Part shown: piece by piece, positions 24,793 to 33,393 of the stretch | How positions within the stretch are numbered: position 1 is the stretch's first letter | Layout: each line of letters opens with the position of its first letter | Position numbers and translations under genes: made by a program | The notes under the pieces: model-generated | What the model was told of the DNA's origin: nothing | Seen by the model: the letters and a program-made list of their open reading frames with translations, nothing else | The model's database searches: none | DNA from: Rhizobium aethiopicum | GTDB taxonomy: Bacteria; Pseudomonadota; Alphaproteobacteria; Rhizobiales; Rhizobiaceae | Assembly: GCF_900094625.1 (NCBI RefSeq) | Contig: NZ_FMAJ01000011.1 | Coordinates: forward strand, 1 to 64,000 | DNA: 64,000 nucleotides | Direction of reading: 5' to 3'

Positions 24793-26630
24793 AGCACATC
24801 CTCCTGTTTCTGCAGGATCCGCGCTCTCGTTCGCACGAATCCGTTAATTGCTGCGTAGCGGGCAAAAAGCCTCGAGAGCAGCGCCGTAAGTAACAAACTG
24901 CTATGCCCGGCAAGCACCGACTGGTCGACATGGAGCGTGATGTCGCTGCCGCGGGCAAAGCACATCGGCCCAGCTATCGGCAGGCGCTCGATGAGAGGTC
25001 GGGCCTCGACTCTCGCAATGGCGCGTACATGCCGCGAGATGCTTGGATCCCCCCGCTGCGCATAAAGATCGAGCAGGGCGTGCAGAGGGTCGACCCCGCG
25101 GCCTTCCTCCGCCAGGCTGAGAAAGTTCAGAGACAATTGAGCGATAAATCGCCAGGCGAGTTCGTCGGCTCTTGAGGCTTCGACGGCGCCGGCAGGAAGC
25201 GTTGCCGGAATGGCAGGCCAGGGCTGGCGCAGCGCGCCAAGCAATTGCACGGTCTCGACAGGATCGCCGCTTTCGAGCGTAAGGGAGGGCGTGTCGTCCA
25301 ATATCGGCAGGTCCCTGTTGGTGCACAGGGCCGTCACTTCAATCCGCTTCAGCGGTCGCCCCGCTTTCGACTGCGCCGGCCGTGAGAGCGTGATGAAGAC
25401 ATCGTCTCCGACGTAGGATGTGCGGGTTTGTCCCTGACGAAGCTCGTCCTCGCTCGGACGCCGCGGGCGCCGTTCTGTAAAATAGACCCAACCGCTTGTG
25501 CGGTTCTGTCCGAGACTGAAAAGTGCCGGTATCTCCGCATCAGAACCTTCGGCATCGGCGTCCTCCACACGCACAGCGCGATAGATTTCAAAATCGCGCG
25601 GCCGAGTCCGATCGGCATGGAGGACCTGCCGGGTCCGCCGCGCATCGAGCTCGATGACGCTGCAGGAACGCTCGAACAGGTTGATGATCGGCGTTGCGAA
25701 AAGCTCCAGATCCTTCGCGGTGAGGCCCGCAAGCTCAGGAACGGGCCGGCGAAGCAGGAAGACCAATTCCAGCCTCTCGCCGCACCGGCGAACGACCGGT
25801 CGCATCCCTGTCACACGCGCATAGTGAAACCGCTCGGGGGCGATAAAATATTCGCGCAGGAGCCGGTAGCCCTCAAAAGTTTCGCGCGTGCGAGGCATAA
25901 GCGCCTCGTCGTCCGCTATACCGACCATCTCGGGCGCAGGCAGCGGCTCCAAGGGATTGTCGCGCCCCTCCGGGCGCGCGCCTACGCCCCCGCAGGCGCC
26001 GAATAACGTATCGAAAAGCAACGGCGCCTTGCTCTTTTCACTGAAATGAAAGTCCAGACGATCGAGCGACAAGTCGGCTAACTTGCCCTTGCCGGTTCGA
26101 TTGATGGTGATGCTCAATCCGGACGCGCCGGCAACCCCGTCAATGGCTCCGATCCCCGCCGCCGCGAGTGCGCTTCGGTCCTGTATGTAGGTCACGGAAC
26201 TGATCGCAAGCGGCCAGAGCGTCACGTCCTGGACCGTGGTGAAGATGGACCTTGTCGAAATTCCAGGTCGCACGCTCGAAACGAGCCGCGTTCCCCGCTT
26301 CAAAAGATGACCGGCAAGCATGGTTTGAACTTGCTGGCCGGGCTTCAGCAAGGCCATGGCCGTTGCCGGTGCCGGCGAGACGAGGTCGGGATAGAAGTTT
26401 TCAAGCACGCTGCGGACATAGCGTGTGCTTTCTGCGTCCACCTTCTGGCGGGTGCGCGCGGCCAGAAATGCGACGCCGTCGAGAAGCCGTTCGACAAAGG
26501 GGTCGGGGCACGGAATGGTATCAAGCGAAAGATTGCGCGCGATCGAGGGGTGCATATGGGCAAACTCGGCGGCAAGCGCGCGAATATGGGTGAGTTCCTC
26601 CTCATAATATTCAAGGAAGACTCGATCCAT
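24756..26630 (-). CDS. tssF: T6SS baseplate protein TssF
   Basis: A 624-residue TssF. It opens with FLEYYEEELTHIRALAAEFA and PDPFVERLLDGVAFLAARTRQK, the family signature, and continues with YPDLVSPAPA and GYRLLREYFIAPERFHYARV. Length is normal for TssF (about 600). It starts one base after the tssE stop and overlaps tssG at its end. Confidence 0.95.
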   Translation of the reverse strand: MDRVFLEYYEEELTHIRALAAEFAHMHPSIARNLSLDTIPCPDPFVERLLDGVAFLAARTRQKVDAESTRYVRSVLENFYPDLVSPAPATAMALLKPGQQVQTMLAGHLLKRGTRLVSSVRPGISTRSIFTTVQDVTLWPLAISSVTYIQDRSALAAAGIGAIDGVAGASGLSITINRTGKGKLADLSLDRLDFHFSEKSKAPLLFDTLFGACGGVGARPEGRDNPLEPLPAPEMVGIADDEALMPRTRETFEGYRLLREYFIAPERFHYARVTGMRPVVRRCGERLELVFLLRRPVPELAGLTAKDLELFATPIINLFERSCSVIELDARRTRQVLHADRTRPRDFEIYRAVRVEDADAEGSDAEIPALFSLGQNRTSGWVYFTERRPRRPSEDELRQGQTRTSYVGDDVFITLSRPAQSKAGRPLKRIEVTALCTNRDLPILDDTPSLTLESGDPVETVQLLGALRQPWPAIPATLPAGAVEASRADELAWRFIAQLSLNFLSLAEEGRGVDPLHALLDLYAQRGDPSISRHVRAIARVEARPLIERLPIAGPMCFARGSDITLHVDQSVLAGHSSLLLTALLSRLFARYAAINGFVRTRARILQKQEDVLWPITPGNRFLI

Positions 26631-26631
26631 T

Positions 26632-27399
26632 TCAGGTGTCCTTCAACTCGGTTCTGGCCGAGCCGTTGTCGAGATCGAGAATGGTGCGGATACGCAGCCG
26701 TTCTGGCGCCGGTGTCGTCAGGAGCAGCGCATCAATATCGATCCTTAGGCCAATCGACTTGTCGCCAAGGCTGACGGTCACCTTTGTTGCGCCTTCCTTC
26801 AGCCGGGGCTCGAAGGCCGCAAGCACTTGTGCGATCTCCTTGGCGAGTTCCTCACGGTCGAAGTCACGCGATGAACGGCCCGAAAACGGCGGCACGCCGT
26901 AGTTGACCACACTGCGGCGCACCAGCGGAAAATCCTCAAGAGAGGGAGGGTTGTCGCCAGCCAGTTCGGCCTCGGCATCGGTTAAAAGGGGCGAGGATTC
27001 GAAACGTTGCACATTGAAAAGCGCCTCGATGTCGCGCCGCACCGCTTCACGCAGCACATCGCTCGAAACGACCACGCCGCGACTTTCCAATTCCACGCGA
27101 CGACGTTCCAGGGAAAGCAGACGATGGATGTTCTTTTTTTGCTCGCTACTGAGATCCGTTGCAGACTCTATTTGCCCGACACCGCCAGCGACCATCGCGT
27201 CCAGCCGCTCTGCGTCTATCTCGCTTTGCAACATCTGCCGGAGATCTTTGATCTCGGAGCCGAGCCCCGGCAGGTCATTGACCAGGCGATCCCACAAGGA
27301 TGGCTGGATCGTTTCGCGGGTTGCGCGCTGGTGCCCGCCAAGCGGTCTCGACTCCCTTCCAACTTCTCTTCGCCAGCCGTCACTTGCCGACATAGACAT
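26632..27399 (-). CDS. tssE: T6SS baseplate protein TssE, long form
   Basis: About 255 residues. The start MSMSASDGW at 27399 overlaps the hcp 3' end by 20 bases and has GAGG upstream; a longer frame to 27492 lies wholly in hcp. SLWDRL at about 36-41 is the usual TssE opening and residues 135-255 are the gp25-like wedge domain (YGVPPFSG, GATKVTVSL). Between them lies an extra 80 to 90 residues rich in Glu, Arg and Leu, probably a helical hairpin, so the protein is longer than the usual 150-170. Confidence 0.9.
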   Translation of the reverse strand: MSMSASDGWRREVGRESRPLGGHQRATRETIQPSLWDRLVNDLPGLGSEIKDLRQMLQSEIDAERLDAMVAGGVGQIESATDLSSEQKKNIHRLLSLERRRVELESRGVVVSSDVLREAVRRDIEALFNVQRFESSPLLTDAEAELAGDNPPSLEDFPLVRRSVVNYGVPPFSGRSSRDFDREELAKEIAQVLAAFEPRLKEGATKVTVSLGDKSIGLRIDIDALLLTTPAPERLRIRTILDLDNGSARTELKDT

Positions 27400-27829
27400 C
27401 CATTTCGACCTCGTCCTTGTCGTCGTAGTTGAACGCGATGTTCTTGTAGGCGAAGCCGACGCGCTCCTCGATGAGATCGGGTTCGTCCTCACTTGGCTTC
27501 ATACTGTATTGGGTGACCGAAGCCTCTTTCAGCGTAACGACCAGATAATCGCTGGTCTCGCCTTCGATCGTTCTGCGCGCGGAGAACTTGACCTCACCGA
27601 GAAGCGTGTTGGCGAACAGCGCCTTCTTCAGATAGGGCGAGGATTTGTCATAGTGCTTGATGAAAGTAATCATGCCCAGACTGACGCGGCCCCGTCGCGA
27701 CAGCGAATTGGGATCGTAGGGGGCGACCATCTCAAACTCCACGCCGTGGATTTCGATCTCTTCTTCGTGGCCATCGCGAACGCTCGGTCCCGTAATATCC
27801 GGCACCTTGAGAAAACCGTCAATTTTCAT
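27380..27829 (-). CDS. hcp: T6SS tube protein Hcp (TssD)
   Basis: A 149-residue Hcp, which stacks as hexameric rings to make the inner tube and is secreted. It shows KIDGFLKVPDITG at the start, HGVEFEMVAPYD, then FIKHYDKSSPYLKKALF and a C-terminal FAYKNIAFNYDD. The ATG has a strong GGGAGG six to seven bases upstream, stronger than its operon neighbours, fitting the high output Hcp needs. It lies between tssC and tssE. Confidence 0.96.
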   Translation of the reverse strand: MKIDGFLKVPDITGPSVRDGHEEEIEIHGVEFEMVAPYDPNSLSRRGRVSLGMITFIKHYDKSSPYLKKALFANTLLGEVKFSARRTIEGETSDYLVVTLKEASVTQYSMKPSEDEPDLIEERVGFAYKNIAFNYDDKDEVEMDVYVGK

Positions 27830-27849
27830 GAATAACCTCCCTTGTGAAT

Positions 27850-29358
27850 TCAGCTCTTCGTCGACGGCAGCTCCGATACGAGACGCAGTGACGCATTGAT
27901 GCCTTCCAACTGATAATGGGGGCGCAGATAAAACCGGGCATTATACCATCCCGGGCGGCCTTCGACGCTGTCGACCTGAACCTCGGCCGCAGCCAGCGGC
28001 CGTTTGGCGCGGGCCTTGTCGTCGGCAAAGGCAGGGTTGGCAAGAACGTAGCGATTGATCCACTCCGTCAGCCAGATCTGCATGTCGGACCGCTCCTTGA
28101 ACGAACCGATCTTGTCGCGGGCGATTGCCTTCAGGTAATGGGCGAAACGCGAAACCGGAAAAAGATACGGCAGATTTGCGCTCAGCCGCTCATTGGCCTG
28201 TGCGTCCGGATCGACCAGGCGCCCGGCGCGCGTCTCGTCATCCTGTAGCGAGTGCGCACCGATGAAGGCTGCGATATCTGTATTCTTGCGATGCAGGATC
28301 GGCATGAGCCCAAGCTTAGCAAGCTCTGCCTCGCGGCGATCGTCGATGGCGACCTCCGTCGGGCATTTCATCGCGACGGTACCATCGTCAGTCGGGAAAT
28401 TGTGGACTGGAAGATTGATGACCGCTCCGCCATTCTCGACGCCGCGAATTTGCGTGCCCCAGCCAAACAGCTTGTGGCTTCGATTGATATTGACCCCCAT
28501 CGGGAAGGCGGCATTCATCCACACGTAGCGATGATGATCGCCTTGGACATCCTCCTCGAAGGCGAAGCCCTTTACCGGAATGGTTTCCGCGCCGTAGGGC
28601 AGGCGTGCAAGGACCCGGGGCATCGTCAGACCGATGTAGCGCGCATCCTCGCTCTCTCGCAGCGACTGCCAGGAGGCGTAGGCGGGCGATGAGACAATCT
28701 GTTGCAGGTCCTGGGGGTTTGGCAGTTCCTGCCAGCTTTCCATGCGAAAGAGTCGCGGGGCGGCGGCTGCAATGAAGGGCGTGTGCGCCGACGCGCAGAT
28801 GCCGGACATGTTGCGAAGAAGAGCGACGTCCTTCGGGTGGTTGGAGAACTCGTAAGCACCGATCAGGCAGCCGTACGGGCTGCCGCCAAGCATCGAATAT
28901 TCGTCGGTATAGACTTTCTTGAATATGGGGCTTTGGTCCCACATCTGGCCCTCGTAGTCTTCGAGCGTGTCGGCGAGGGCTTCTTTTGAAATATTCATGA
29001 CGCGGATCTTCAGCTTCTGATCCGTCTCTGTATTGTTGACCAAATACCACAAACCGCGCCATGTTCCCTCGAGCTGCAGCACTTCGGGCGCATGGAGAAC
29101 CTCGTTGACCTGCTCGGTCAGAAGCTTGTCGATGCCGGAGATCAGGGATTTGATCGACTTGATCGCATTCGAGGAAATTGTCGTCGACTGCGAGCGAGCG
29201 CGCGCTGCAAGCGCGAGATTCTGCACCAGGGTTTGCAGCTTGTCGCTGTCATCCTTCTTGACCTTGAAGTCCTTTTCAAGAAGGTCGCTGAATTCCTGAA
29301 GATCGACGCCTTCGGCTTCCTTGACGTCGACAGCGGCGGTTCTTTCCTGTTCGGCCAT
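27850..29358 (-). CDS. tssC: T6SS sheath protein TssC (large subunit)
   Basis: A 502-residue TssC (VipB). Features include LQLEGTWRGLWYLVNNTETD, MLGGSPYGCLIGAYEFSNHP, PRVLARLPYG and FPVSRFAHYLKAIARDKIGS, all conserved in the family. Together with TssB it builds the contractile sheath. It starts three bases after the tssB stop; 20 bases separate its stop from the hcp start, leaving room for the strong hcp ribosome site. Confidence 0.96.
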   Translation of the reverse strand: MAEQERTAAVDVKEAEGVDLQEFSDLLEKDFKVKKDDSDKLQTLVQNLALAARARSQSTTISSNAIKSIKSLISGIDKLLTEQVNEVLHAPEVLQLEGTWRGLWYLVNNTETDQKLKIRVMNISKEALADTLEDYEGQMWDQSPIFKKVYTDEYSMLGGSPYGCLIGAYEFSNHPKDVALLRNMSGICASAHTPFIAAAAPRLFRMESWQELPNPQDLQQIVSSPAYASWQSLRESEDARYIGLTMPRVLARLPYGAETIPVKGFAFEEDVQGDHHRYVWMNAAFPMGVNINRSHKLFGWGTQIRGVENGGAVINLPVHNFPTDDGTVAMKCPTEVAIDDRREAELAKLGLMPILHRKNTDIAAFIGAHSLQDDETRAGRLVDPDAQANERLSANLPYLFPVSRFAHYLKAIARDKIGSFKERSDMQIWLTEWINRYVLANPAFADDKARAKRPLAAAEVQVDSVEGRPGWYNARFYLRPHYQLEGINASLRLVSELPSTKS

Positions 29359-29361
29359 GGT

Positions 29362-29898
29362 TTAGCCCTCCGACTTGCTGCCATCATCAATCGCCTGGTC
29401 GGCGATTTTTGCTAAAAGCGGCTCGTTGTTCAAAAGCTGGGCGATACGTTTTTCGGCGTCGACGCGGCCATCCATGAAGCCCAGCAATTCCTCAAGCTGG
29501 CGGCGCATCTTCAACAGTTCGGCGAGCTGCGGCACCTGTTCGGCAATCCGGTCCGGCGCGAAGTCGCCCATGCTCGTAAAGGTCAGGTCGACGGCAAGTT
29601 CCTCGTCCCGCTCTTCGCCGGGCGGTTGGGGAAGCGTGTTCTTGACCCGCGCCTTGACGCGCGGGCTCAGCGCCTCCATGAAGCGACCGAACCGGTTAGC
29701 GTCGGTTTCGACAAAGGTCCGGTCCCTCACCGATTTCAGAGCCTCAGGCGTTTCGGACGCACCGGCGAGATCTGCCATCACCCCCATCACGAAAGGCAAT
29801 TCGATCGTGGTCGGGCTGCCATATGTTTCCACTTCATAGGCGATCTGGACGCGAGGCGCCCTGTTGCGTTCAATTACCTTCGCCTTAGTTTCGCTCAT
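29362..29898 (-). CDS. tssB: T6SS sheath protein TssB (small subunit)
   Basis: A 178-residue TssB (VipA). ApRVQIAYEVETYG at 14-27, ELPFVMGVMADLAG and the FASMGDFAPD-like segment (TFTSMGDFAPDRI) are the family marks. It pairs with TssC in the sheath and offers the ClpV recognition site. Its ATG overlaps the tssA stop by four bases (ATGA). Confidence 0.96.
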   Translation of the reverse strand: MSETKAKVIERNRAPRVQIAYEVETYGSPTTIELPFVMGVMADLAGASETPEALKSVRDRTFVETDANRFGRFMEALSPRVKARVKNTLPQPPGEERDEELAVDLTFTSMGDFAPDRIAEQVPQLAELLKMRRQLEELLGFMDGRVDAEKRIAQLLNNEPLLAKIADQAIDDGSKSEG

Positions 29899-31061
29899 TG
29901 CTGGTCACCTTTTGTCCCAGGGGCAGGTTTCTTGCTTTCCGAAACGCCGGCCAGAAGCCGGAATTCTTTCAGCCCGGAAGGCGCAAGGTCCTCCATGAGC
30001 TCGAGAAAATCCATCGGCACCATGCGCTTGATCCTGCGGGCCAGATGGGGAATGGGGCTTGATGGCTCCGTACGGTCGTAAAAGGCGATGATGAGATCGA
30101 TGCAGCGCGTAACTTCATCTCGCGAACTCAGACGCGAGGGGAAGACTGTCGCCGGCCCGCTCGGGGCCTGGTCTGCCGCAACGCTGGCGGCAGCAGCTGG
30201 CGCGGGTTCGCCGCCGGCCGTGTCCTCTTTCTGGCTCTCCTGTTGCGCATGACGCTTGGCACGCTCCAGGGTCGCCGACATGCGCTGCAGAAACCGGCTC
30301 AGATCTGGCAGGGTAACGCGCAAATCGCCGCCGATCTGCCGGTTGAGCGACTGCTCCGCCGCCTCCAGAGCTGCAGCGGCAGCCCGTGCATCGGCCGCCA
30401 GCGCCGCTGCTTCGTCGGGGGTCTGTTCGGCAAATGCCGCGCAACCGAACCGCACGCGATTGAGCACTTGATCATGTTCGCTGACGAGCGAGGCCTTCTC
30501 GGCCGCACTCAAACCAGGCGCCGCTTCGTTGAGAACGGTGCGGCTGTCGATCGCCCCCCGCTCCAGATCGCGCCCCGTCACCGGGCCAGCGCCACGAGGC
30601 GCAAAGAACGTCATTTTGCGCAGATCGCCGAGCAGACCATCCTTGTCATTTTGAAGCTGGATCAGTGCGTTGATGCGGCGGAGAGCGGCCTCGCGGGGAG
30701 GCAGGCCGTCGCGAAGCTCAGGATGCATTGTCTGCCAGTGCATGTCGAAGGTCTGGCCGATCAGCCTCAATCCGTCGGCAAGGCCGGCCAGTCCGCGCTC
30801 ATTTGCAAGGGCACGCGTTACGATCACGAGCAGCCTGAGGTCGCGCCCGTGCGCCCGCAACTCCTCCGATTTGCGAAGCACGGCAGACCAGTCTACTGGG
30901 ACTTCCGTTCGTGCGACGGGGTTGTTGCGCTCGTCTCGGCTGATTTCGATCTGGGGCTGTACGAGGCGTTCGAGCTCGTGGAATCGTCCGTCGTTCCGTA
31001 GGCTTTCGCCGGACGGGTTGTCACCGTTTATCGGATTCAACCAGAGCGCAGAGTCGAACAA
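29895..31061 (-). CDS. tssA: T6SS cap/baseplate protein TssA
   Basis: A 388-residue protein with the ImpA N-terminal domain (LWLNPINGDNPSGESLR, DLRLLVIVTRALANERGLAG). The start codon is TTG at 31061, with GGGGGA about five bases upstream; no ATG fits. The C-terminal part has low-complexity Ala-rich linkers, then a short conserved end (LIIAFYDRTEPSSPIPHLAR). TssA organises sheath assembly at the baseplate and distal cap. It is the first structural gene after ppkA in the - strand operon. Confidence 0.9.
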   Translation of the reverse strand: MFDSALWLNPINGDNPSGESLRNDGRFHELERLVQPQIEISRDERNNPVARTEVPVDWSAVLRKSEELRAHGRDLRLLVIVTRALANERGLAGLADGLRLIGQTFDMHWQTMHPELRDGLPPREAALRRINALIQLQNDKDGLLGDLRKMTFFAPRGAGPVTGRDLERGAIDSRTVLNEAAPGLSAAEKASLVSEHDQVLNRVRFGCAAFAEQTPDEAAALAADARAAAAALEAAEQSLNRQIGGDLRVTLPDLSRFLQRMSATLERAKRHAQQESQKEDTAGGEPAPAAAASVAADQAPSGPATVFPSRLSSRDEVTRCIDLIIAFYDRTEPSSPIPHLARRIKRMVPMDFLELMEDLAPSGLKEFRLLAGVSESKKPAPGTKGDQQ

Positions 31062-31153
31062 CAGATCCCCCGCTTTACCGAATATTCTTCTCTCGTTGCT
31101 GTTTTAGCATATATTTTTGCTCTGTACTAATGCCACTTATCGACGAGCGGCAA

Positions 31154-33247
31154 CTAATTCCGAGTATCGATCAATCGGGTCGTAGTCGATAGGATCGAAA
31201 CCTTCCCGCTGGCAATAACCACCTGTAAATCCTCGGCAAAGGACGTCGTGGATTCAGTTGTGGGGCGAAGTTGCGAGAACAGAGGACGGTCGGTCTGCAT
31301 CACGATTATCAGACTTCTGCCGAAAGTATTGTCGACGGCGAAGGACAGCTTTGCGGGATCCGTCGCTCCATCAGCGGTGGAGTAGGCGACACGGATGGTG
31401 CGCATGCCATCGGACACTGTACCGAGGCTGGAAAGCACGTTGTCCGGGCGCTTGATGTTGGGAAGGACGTTGAACAGATTGCCGGTGACATCGGCGATCG
31501 CTACCCAGAGGTAGCCGTCCTTGATTGTGGCCGGAGCCAGCACATCGATGACCGGATTGTCGCCGACGGAGTAGATGCCAGACATGTTCGGTTCGGATTT
31601 GTCACCAAAACCCAGCAGGATCGTCATCGGCCCTTGCGGCACGTCGGGCAACAATGACTGGACGACGCACAGCTGATTGTTGAGCACTGTCGTATCAAAT
31701 CGCAGATCGCGATCACCGAGACGCGGTGCAAGCGCCTGTCGGAGCGCTTCGATATCGCCGCTCGCGGCGACGTGTCCCCTGATGGCGACTGTCGAGCCAA
31801 GAGGAAAGTTTACCCCTTCCGGTGCCTGGACGACGAGCGGACCGCAGGTCTCCAACGGTGCGATGGCAGATTTCAACTGGTCGGGCGTCAGGCTTCTCGG
31901 TCCTGCGGCAATCCGCACGGCAGGTTGGTAGCCGGCGGCCTTGCTCGCCTCGTTGAACCGGCTGACGACAGTGTCACGCGCTGTCTTGTCGGGAGCAAGG
32001 CCGGTCAGGCGGACGGTGCGATCCGAGACATCAAGCTTCCATTCGACCAGCCCGTCGGCGGCGGCAAAAAAGCTGTCGATGTCCCGTGCCCAGTGCTCGG
32101 ACGGTTCGCCCTTCGCAAGTGCGAGTGCACCCTTGGGTGCTGGCAGCCCGGCCGTGCGCGTAAAACCCGCCCGTATCGCCTGCTGTTGGTCGGCATCGGG
32201 AGCAAAGCCGGATAGGGTCGCCTGGTGTTGCCCGTCGACCCCGGCGCTGAGTTTATAGGGTGCCTCGACCGGAAGGCTCTTCACGAACATGCTGTCAAGA
32301 AAGCCGGCAAACCAAAGTCCCGCGACCGCCGCGACGGCAGCGATGGCTAATATCGCGGGCCAGCGCCGCCAGCCCGCCATGGCGCGACGCTCGCCTTCTT
32401 GCTGGCCGCTGCGATCGGTCCGCAACAACTCCCCCACCTGTTGAACGACGGCCGCAGCCGTTGGCGGGCGTCGCGAAGGATCGGGTTGGGTGAGATCGTC
32501 GATCAAAGCCTTGAGCGGCTCCGGAACGCCGGTTGTGTCCAGCCGGCGCTCCTTGAAGCGGACGACCTCACCGGGACTCGTTCCGACGTTCGGAACTTTT
32601 CCCCGAAAGGTCGCAAGCAAGGATGCGCCGAGGGCATAAAGGTCGGATCGCGGCTCTGCCTGCCCGTGCAATTGCTCGGGCGCTGCATACTCGTATTTGC
32701 CGGCAAACTCTTTGCCGACGATTGTGCGTGCGCCCGTCTTGCTGTCCTTAGCGATGCCGAAGTCGATGATGACAGCTTCCTCCGGCCGCCCGCTGCGCAA
32801 GATGATGTTGTCGGGCGACAGATCGCGATGAACGATTTTACGTTCGTGTGTAGCAACCAAGCCCTGGGCCACTCTCTGGGCCACGACCAGCAGGTCTCTG
32901 GAAGAAATCCCGCCCCGCTCGAGATAGTCGTTGAGTGGCGTACCGGCGACGTAATCCATGACCAGATAGACGTAACCCTCGGCTGTCTGGCTGCAGTCGG
33001 TATAACGCACGACCGCGTCATGCGAGATGCCGCGCATCTCCTCTTCCCGCTTCATCAATTCCAGGTAGCCGGCGTCGGCGGACAGCTCCCGCTTGAGCGC
33101 CTTGAGCGCCACGACCCGGCCGGTGATCTTGTTGCTGGCGCGGTAGACTTCGCCCGTTCCGCCGCGGCCAAGCACACCCTCGATCTCGTAGGTATTGTTG
33201 AGTACCTGGTTCTTGCGAAAGATGTCACCGGGCAATGGGTCGATCAT
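31154..33247 (-). CDS. ppkA: Membrane Ser/Thr protein kinase PpkA
   Basis: About 697 residues when started at 33247, where GGAG lies seven bases upstream; an alternative ATG at 33289 has no ribosome site. Residues 15-280 are a Hanks-type kinase: GRGGTGEVYRA (P-loop), ALK (catalytic Lys), HRDLSPDN (catalytic loop), DFGIAKD. A single transmembrane helix (ILAIAAVAAVAGLWFAGF) follows, then about 370 periplasmic residues with BON-like repeats. PpkA switches on T6SS by phosphorylating a threonine read by the FHA protein. It lies 92 bases before tssA, probably in the same transcript. Confidence 0.9.
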   Translation of the reverse strand: MIDPLPGDIFRKNQVLNNTYEIEGVLGRGGTGEVYRASNKITGRVVALKALKRELSADAGYLELMKREEEMRGISHDAVVRYTDCSQTAEGYVYLVMDYVAGTPLNDYLERGGISSRDLLVVAQRVAQGLVATHERKIVHRDLSPDNIILRSGRPEEAVIIDFGIAKDSKTGARTIVGKEFAGKYEYAAPEQLHGQAEPRSDLYALGASLLATFRGKVPNVGTSPGEVVRFKERRLDTTGVPEPLKALIDDLTQPDPSRRPPTAAAVVQQVGELLRTDRSGQQEGERRAMAGWRRWPAILAIAAVAAVAGLWFAGFLDSMFVKSLPVEAPYKLSAGVDGQHQATLSGFAPDADQQQAIRAGFTRTAGLPAPKGALALAKGEPSEHWARDIDSFFAAADGLVEWKLDVSDRTVRLTGLAPDKTARDTVVSRFNEASKAAGYQPAVRIAAGPRSLTPDQLKSAIAPLETCGPLVVQAPEGVNFPLGSTVAIRGHVAASGDIEALRQALAPRLGDRDLRFDTTVLNNQLCVVQSLLPDVPQGPMTILLGFGDKSEPNMSGIYSVGDNPVIDVLAPATIKDGYLWVAIADVTGNLFNVLPNIKRPDNVLSSLGTVSDGMRTIRVAYSTADGATDPAKLSFAVDNTFGRSLIIVMQTDRPLFSQLRPTTESTTSFAEDLQVVIASGKVSILSTTTRLIDTRN

Positions 33248-33289
33248 CTGGTAACTCCAAACCACGCCGTCACTATTCATCAAAGACAT

Positions 33290-33393
33290 GCGGTTCGAAT
33301 ATTTGTCAAGAACACTATAATGTGGCAGTTTGCCATTGAGATTGAAGACTAGGCTCGTTCATTCGAGAGCACGTGGGCAGGAGCCCGACCGGC
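33290..33393 (+). promoter_or_regulatory. Divergent ppkA-clpV control region
   Basis: About 100-146 bases separate the divergent ppkA and clpV starts. TATAAT at 33316-33321 is a good -10 box for clpV, though the matching -35 (GTTCGA near 33293) is poor. Immediately downstream, TGGCA-GTT-TGCCA at 33323-33335 is a perfect inverted repeat that could be an operator. No sigma-54 site with correct spacing is seen. Confidence 0.45.

Noticed and set aside
32399..33352. 317-codon + strand frame opposite the kinase gene
   Set aside because: The Hanks kinase motifs lie on the other strand; this frame has no domain.
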